This document shows positions 60,050 to 64,000 of a stretch of 64,000 nt of DNA, piece after piece. Location of the stretch: the NCBI GenBank assembly GCA_009993005.1, contig JAACUH010000059.1, positions 1 to 64,000 of the forward strand. Reading direction: 5' to 3'. This stretch comes from Rhodobacterales bacterium (GTDB lineage: Bacteria; Pseudomonadota; Alphaproteobacteria; Rhodobacterales; Rhodobacteraceae). A model generated the notes under the pieces. It had not been told where the DNA came from. It searched no databases and saw only the letters and a list, made by a program, of their open reading frames with translations. A program made the position numbers and the translations under genes. The stretch's first letter is position 1; every line of letters begins with the position of its first letter.

Positions 60050-62242
60050 ATGAGCGCTGTCGAATATCCCGGCGCCGCTGCCTGCCCTGCCTGTGTCGCC
60101 ACCTCGGTGACGATCACGCGGGCCGGCAAACAGGCGGCCCACGCGGCCGAGGTGACGGTGCTGGCCCTGCCCGGCGTGCATTGCGCCGGCTGCATCTCGA
60201 CGGTGGAGCGTGGCCTGATCGCGCGCACCGGCGTGGCCGAGGCGCGGGTCAACCTGTCGCTCAAACGGGTGCGCATCCGCCATGACGCGAGCGTGTCGGT
60301 CGAGGAACTGACCGACCACCTCTCCGCGCTGGGCTACGAGGCGCTGCCGCTCGACATGGTGGCGCTGTCGTCAACCGAGACCGACCGCATCGGGCGCGAA
60401 TTGCTGATGCGGCTTGGCGTCGCGTTCTTTGCGATGATGAACATCATGCTGCTGTCGGTCGCGGTCTGGTCGGGCGCGTCGGATGCCACACGCGACATGT
60501 TCCACCTCATTTCTGCGGCCATCGCATTGCCCACGGTGATCTTTGCCGGGCAGCCGTTTTTCCGCTCGGCCTGGGCGAGCCTGCGCAACCGGCGGCTGGG
60601 CATGGATGTGCCGATCTCGCTTGCCATCATCCTCGCCTCGTCGATCTCTCTCTACGAGACCTTCAACGGTGGCGATCACGCCTATTTCGACGCCGCCGTG
60701 ATGCTGACGTTTTTCCTGCTCGGCGGGCGCTATCTGGATCACCGCACGCGGGCCGTGGCCCGGTCGGCCGCGCAGGAGTTGTCCGCGCTCGAGGTGCCGC
60801 GCGCTGTCCGGCTGACCGCCGCGGGCGAAGAGACCGTCGCCGCCGCGACCCTGCTGGTGGGCGATGTCGTCGTGATCCGGCCGGGAGGGCGTGTGCCGGT
60901 CGATGGCGTGGTGCTCTCGGGCGAGAGCGAGATCGACCGTGCGCTGCTGACGGGCGAGAGCCTGCCGGTCTTTGCCGGGCCCGACGCGCGGCTCAGCGCG
61001 GGCGAGGTCAACCTGACCGGCCCGCTCACCGTGCGGGTGACGGCGGCCGGGCGCGACACGTCGCTCGCGCGGATGGCCGATCTGGTGGCCGTGGCAGAGA
61101 GCGCGCGCAACCGCTACACTACGCTGGCCGACCGCGCGGCGCGTGCCTATTCGCCGCTGGTGCATCTGCTGTCCTTTGGCGCGTTCGGCGTCTGGATGTG
61201 GATCACCGGGGGCGATGTGCGCCATGCGATCAACATCTCGGCCGCCGTTCTCATCATCACCTGCCCCTGTGCGCTGGGCCTTGCCGTGCCTGCCGTGGTG
61301 ACGGCGGCCTCGGGGCGGCTGTTCCGCGCGGGGCTGCTGATCAAGGACGGCACCGCGCTCGAGCGTCTGGCCGAGGTCGATTGCGTGGTCTTTGACAAGA
61401 CCGGCACGCTGACGCTGGGCACGCCAGAGCCGCGCGATCTGGCCCTGCAGGACGCCGCCGATCTGGCTGTTGTGATGGCATTGGCGGCGGGGTCGTCGCA
61501 TCCGCTGGCGGTGGCGCTGGCCCGCGGCGCGCGCGCGCACGGAATCGTCGCAGAGACCGTGACCGATCTGGTCGAGGTGCCCGGCTATGGTGTCGAAGGG
61601 ATCTGGCAAGGCCGGCGCGTCCGCCTTGGCCGCGCGGCCTGGGTCGGCGCCGCACCCGGCCAGGATACCGCCGCCTGGCTGCAGGTCGAAGGGCGCGCGC
61701 CCGTGGCCTTTGTCTTTGACGACGCGCTGCGGCCGGGGGCTGCGGCGCTGATTGCCGCGCTGAACCGGCAGGGCATGCCGATCCATCTGCTGTCGGGCGA
61801 TGTGCCGGGCGCGGTGCGCGGGCTGGCTGACCGGCTGGGCATCACGGACTGGCAGGCCGAAGTTCTGCCGGCAGACAAGGCCGCCTTTGTGCAGGCGCTG
61901 GTCGCCTCGGGGCGCCGCGTGCTGATGGTGGGCGACGGGCTGAACGACACCGCCGCGCTGGCCGCCGCCACGGTGTCGATCTCGCCCGCCTCCGCGCTCG
62001 ACGCGGCGCGGGTGGCCTCGGATATCGTGCTCACCGGTCGCGACATCGCCCCCATCGCAGAGGCGCTGCGCGTGGCGAAAAAGGCCACACGCCGGATCAG
62101 GGAGAATTTTGCGATTTCCTTTGGCTACAACGTGATCGCCGTGCCGCTCGCGCTGGTGGGGCTGGCCACGCCGCTGATGGCCGCGGTCGCGATGTCGCTG
62201 TCGTCGATCACCGTCACGCTCAACGCGCTGCGGCTGAAGTAG
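60050..62242 (+). CDS. ccoI: Copper-exporting P1B-type ATPase CcoI (FixI) for cbb3 oxidase
   Basis: A 730-residue P-type ATPase. The N-terminus has a 'CPAC' pair and a heavy-metal-associated domain with 'HCAGCISTVE' near residues 44-53. The membrane metal site is the CPC motif in 'ITCPCALGLAVP'. The phosphorylation site is 'DKTGTLTLG', and the hinge 'GDGLNDTAAL'. It supplies copper across the membrane for cbb3 oxidase maturation. It lies between ccoH and ccoS. Confidence 0.95.
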   Translation: MSAVEYPGAAACPACVATSVTITRAGKQAAHAAEVTVLALPGVHCAGCISTVERGLIARTGVAEARVNLSLKRVRIRHDASVSVEELTDHLSALGYEALPLDMVALSSTETDRIGRELLMRLGVAFFAMMNIMLLSVAVWSGASDATRDMFHLISAAIALPTVIFAGQPFFRSAWASLRNRRLGMDVPISLAIILASSISLYETFNGGDHAYFDAAVMLTFFLLGGRYLDHRTRAVARSAAQELSALEVPRAVRLTAAGEETVAAATLLVGDVVVIRPGGRVPVDGVVLSGESEIDRALLTGESLPVFAGPDARLSAGEVNLTGPLTVRVTAAGRDTSLARMADLVAVAESARNRYTTLADRAARAYSPLVHLLSFGAFGVWMWITGGDVRHAINISAAVLIITCPCALGLAVPAVVTAASGRLFRAGLLIKDGTALERLAEVDCVVFDKTGTLTLGTPEPRDLALQDAADLAVVMALAAGSSHPLAVALARGARAHGIVAETVTDLVEVPGYGVEGIWQGRRVRLGRAAWVGAAPGQDTAAWLQVEGRAPVAFVFDDALRPGAAALIAALNRQGMPIHLLSGDVPGAVRGLADRLGITDWQAEVLPADKAAFVQALVASGRRVLMVGDGLNDTAALAAATVSISPASALDAARVASDIVLTGRDIAPIAEALRVAKKATRRIRENFAISFGYNVIAVPLALVGLATPLMAAVAMSLSSITVTLNALRLK

Positions 62243-62251
62243 GGCGCGCGC

Positions 62252-62425
62252 ATGAACATCCTCGCGGTCCTGATCCCGATTTCACTGTCGCTGGGCGCGG
62301 TCGGCCTTCTCGCCTTTGTCTGGACCTTGCGCCACCGCCAGTATGAGGACCCGCGCGGCGATGCGGCGCGCATCCTGTCGGATGACTACGACGAGGCTCC
62401 GGCGCCAAAGCGCGGGACAGACTGA
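62252..62425 (+). CDS. ccoS: cbb3 oxidase maturation protein CcoS (FixS)
   Basis: A 57-residue single-helix protein: hydrophobic residues 2-24 (MNILAVLIPISLSLGAVGLL), then the conserved 'RQYEDPRGDAARIL', then an acidic tail. The 'YEDPxGDAxRIL' pattern is diagnostic for CcoS. Completes the ccoGHIS operon, 9 bases after ccoI. Confidence 0.92.
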   Translation: MNILAVLIPISLSLGAVGLLAFVWTLRHRQYEDPRGDAARILSDDYDEAPAPKRGTD

Positions 62426-62438
62426 ACCTAGGGATAAT

Positions 62439-62515
62439 TGGTCGGAGTGAGAGGATTCGAACCTCCGACCCCCTGCTCCCGAAGCAGGTGCGCTACCAAG
62501 CTGCGCTACACTCCG
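62439..62515 (-). tRNA. tRNA-Pro (CGG anticodon)
   Basis: Reading the minus strand from 62515, the acceptor CGGAGTG pairs with CACTCCG, followed by A and an encoded CCA (62441-62439). The anticodon arm CCTGC-TTCGGGA-GCAGG gives anticodon CGG. The T arm has GTTCGAATC. All four arms are visible, and the total is 77 bases with CCA. A C1-G72 pair is as expected for bacterial proline tRNA. Confidence 0.95.
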
Positions 62516-62575
62516 ACCGATGTGCGCGGGGTAGCGCGGTGGCGGGGCTTTTGCAAGGGGCCATATCGGCCCGCG

Positions 62576-63535
62576 TCAATCAAGGTGGCGCACGCTGCGC
62601 GTAACCCGGTCGATCAGGTTGCGCCGCGGGCTGGTGCCGGTGTCGGGCCGGTTCTTGGATTGCAGGACGGGGCGGTTCGACTCCGACTTGCGGCTTTCGC
62701 GCAGCACGATGTAGAGACCCGAGGCGATGATGATCCCAGCGCCCAGCACCGTGCGCCCGTCAGGCGTTTCGTTGAAAAACACCATGCCATAGGCCGTCGC
62801 CCAGAGGATCTGCGAATATTGCATCGGTGCGACGATCACCGCCTCGCCGGCATTGTAGGCCTTGATGATGACGACGCCACCGATCCAGCCCAGCACCGAC
62901 ATGATGCCAACGAAACCCATATGCTCGATCGGCATCGGCTCATAGACAAAGGGCAGCGCGGCCGCCATCAGGATGAAATTCGCGAGCATCGGGTAAAGCA
63001 GCAGCACGACCGGCCGTTCCTCTGGCCCGATCTTGCGCACGATGATCGACGCGACCGACCCGCCCAGCGCCGCGAGCAGCGCGGCCAGATGCCCCAGCGA
63101 CAGGTCGCCGCCGCCCGGCCGCAGGACGACCATCACCCCGATCAGCCCGGCAATGACGGCCAGCCAGCGCCTTATGCGCACCTTTTCACCCAGGATCGGG
63201 ATCGCGAGGATGGTGATGAACAGCGGTGTGGCAAAGACGATGGCATAGACCTGCGTCAGCGGCAGCACCGAAAAGGCGTAGAACGCCGTCAGGCCCGTCA
63301 GCACCGCAGCGGCCGTGCGCAGCGCGATCCACCAGGGGTGCACGGGCCGCAGGGTGCCCGGCTGCGCGTCACGCATGATCATCAGCATGGCGAGCGGAAA
63401 GCTGAACAGCACCGAGAAAAAGATCAGCTGCACCGGCGAATAGGACGCCCCCATCAGTTTGACCACGACGTCATGGGTCGCGTAGATCCCGAAGGCCAGC
63501 AGGGCGAGCAACGCACCTTTTCCGTTGGGGCCCAT
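62576..63535 (-). CDS. DMT-superfamily (EamA) permease
   Basis: A 319-residue membrane protein with ten hydrophobic helices in two EamA repeats (for example 'ALLAFGIYATHDVVVKLMG' and 'GWIGGVVIIKAYNAGEA'). It is a drug/metabolite-type exporter or importer of unknown substrate. ATG 63533-63535 was chosen for its AAGGA site; a TTG start 30 codons upstream is possible. The charged C-terminal tail of about 40 residues is cytoplasmic. Confidence 0.85.
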   Translation of the reverse strand: MGPNGKGALLALLAFGIYATHDVVVKLMGASYSPVQLIFFSVLFSFPLAMLMIMRDAQPGTLRPVHPWWIALRTAAAVLTGLTAFYAFSVLPLTQVYAIVFATPLFITILAIPILGEKVRIRRWLAVIAGLIGVMVVLRPGGGDLSLGHLAALLAALGGSVASIIVRKIGPEERPVVLLLYPMLANFILMAAALPFVYEPMPIEHMGFVGIMSVLGWIGGVVIIKAYNAGEAVIVAPMQYSQILWATAYGMVFFNETPDGRTVLGAGIIIASGLYIVLRESRKSESNRPVLQSKNRPDTGTSPRRNLIDRVTRSVRHLD

Positions 63536-63875
63536 GTGATCACATCCTTTGGCCAGTGTGACGGCGCAGACCTTGTCAGCGATCCGCGCGATAGCGTCAA
63601 CCAAGCCGGGCCGATTGTCGGACAAGGTGGCGCATTTTTCCTTCGGCCGGGTTAAGGTCGCGCCGTGTCTGCGGCTGTTGTGACGCTTTTGGGCGGGATC
63701 GGGCGCTCTCGCGCCTTACCGCCCCATGTGCTGAGGCTCACCGCTGCCGCAGTGTTCCGCCGGGCCGAGGCGAGGCGCTGGGTGCGCCACGGCACCGCCC
63801 ATGCGGGCGGCCTCCTGCATTGCCATCAGGCCGCCCGTGAAACCCATGGCGCGGGCCCGCTGGCGGGCGCGCCGC
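63536..63875. other. 340-base gap between DMT permease and leuB
   Basis: It holds the permease promoter region and, on the minus strand, a 43-codon frame (63716-63847, beginning MGFTGGLMAMQEAARMGGAV) without a ribosome-binding site. I do not recognise this peptide and would not call it a gene on sequence alone. Nothing else recognisable is present. Confidence 0.35.
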
Positions 63876-64000
63876 TCAGACCAGCGATGCGTCCAGCGCC
63901 GCGATGATCGCGTCGCCCATCTGCGTGGTGCCGATCGGCGTGCCGCCCTCTGCCCCCATCAGGTCTGCCGTGCGCAGACCGTCGGCCAGCACCTTTGCCA
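63876..64000 (-). CDS. leuB: 3-isopropylmalate dehydrogenase, C-terminal end (partial)
   Basis: The last 41 codons of a gene running off the window edge. The translation '[19 protein letters not shown]', followed by '[17 protein letters not shown]', matches the C-terminus of LeuB, an enzyme of leucine synthesis. The stop is TGA at 63876-63878. The 5' part lies beyond 64000. Confidence 0.85.
   Translation of the reverse strand, partial: AKVLADGLRTADLMGAEGGTPIGTTQMGDAIIAALDASLV

Noticed and set aside
63665-63907. 80-codon plus-strand frame upstream of the window end
   Set aside because: It runs into the antisense of leuB, lacks a ribosome-binding site and resembles no protein.

Overview
This is a gene-dense, GC-rich chromosomal segment, most likely from a member of the Rhodobacteraceae (Alphaproteobacteria). 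The signs are the ccoGHIS (rdxBHIS-type) cluster behind a perfect FNR box, the flagellin-flaF-flbT order, a fused TAXI-type TRAP transporter, the dnaA-dnaN-recF block beside rpsT, and two copies of a dispersed 35-bp repeat ending in the 'GGGAGTATTT...CACAAAGAAG' pattern that I associate with this order. I cannot assign a genus. No phage, insertion sequence, CRISPR array or rRNA operon is visible.

Layout. 1-6.1 kb: a queuosine-precursor transporter, a small terminator-ended RNA whose 5' part is complementary to the 3' end of 16S rRNA, an unknown membrane protein, arfB, trhO, pncA and a degenerate carnitine-dehydrogenase/thioesterase fusion. 6.1-20.9 kb, all on the minus strand: a DctB/DctD-like two-component pair, a TAXI-TRAP transporter and the tetronate pathway ltnD-otnK-otnC-otnI, which would take C4 sugar acids to DHAP. 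These are followed by a ribokinase remnant, a three-subunit molybdenum hydroxylase and a MoaD-like protein. 21.1-28.0 kb: a LacI-type regulator, a decayed stretch that may once have held a sugar ABC transporter, and an operon of Gfo/Idh dehydrogenase, DUF4432 epimerase-like protein, MocD-like desaturase-fold oxygenase, MocE-like Rieske ferredoxin and an atypical PanB homologue. I regard this operon as the best candidate for an undescribed pathway. 28.0-37.0 kb: a hexuronate locus with uxuB-like, uxaC, GntR regulator, enolase-superfamily dehydratase and a family-1 sugar ABC transporter.

37.1-51.9 kb is core genome: pncB, ldh, gyrB, lysE-type exporter, GNAT, recF, dnaN, dnaA, rpsT, enoyl-CoA hydratase, mutM, ubiE and ubiB. 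52-57.9 kb is a flagellar island: flgD, fliK, rod-binding protein, flgN-like, flagellin, flaF, flbT and a DUF1217 protein. 58.1-62.4 kb holds ccoGHIS for cbb3 oxidase maturation. The window ends with tRNA-Pro(CGG), a DMT permease and the 3' end of leuB.

The catabolic blocks share a plan: a local regulator, a dedicated transporter and soluble enzymes, with genes often overlapping by four bases (ATGA). Short tandem repeats (12-13 bp) sit in or beside three of the regulatory and catabolic genes and could vary in copy number between strains.
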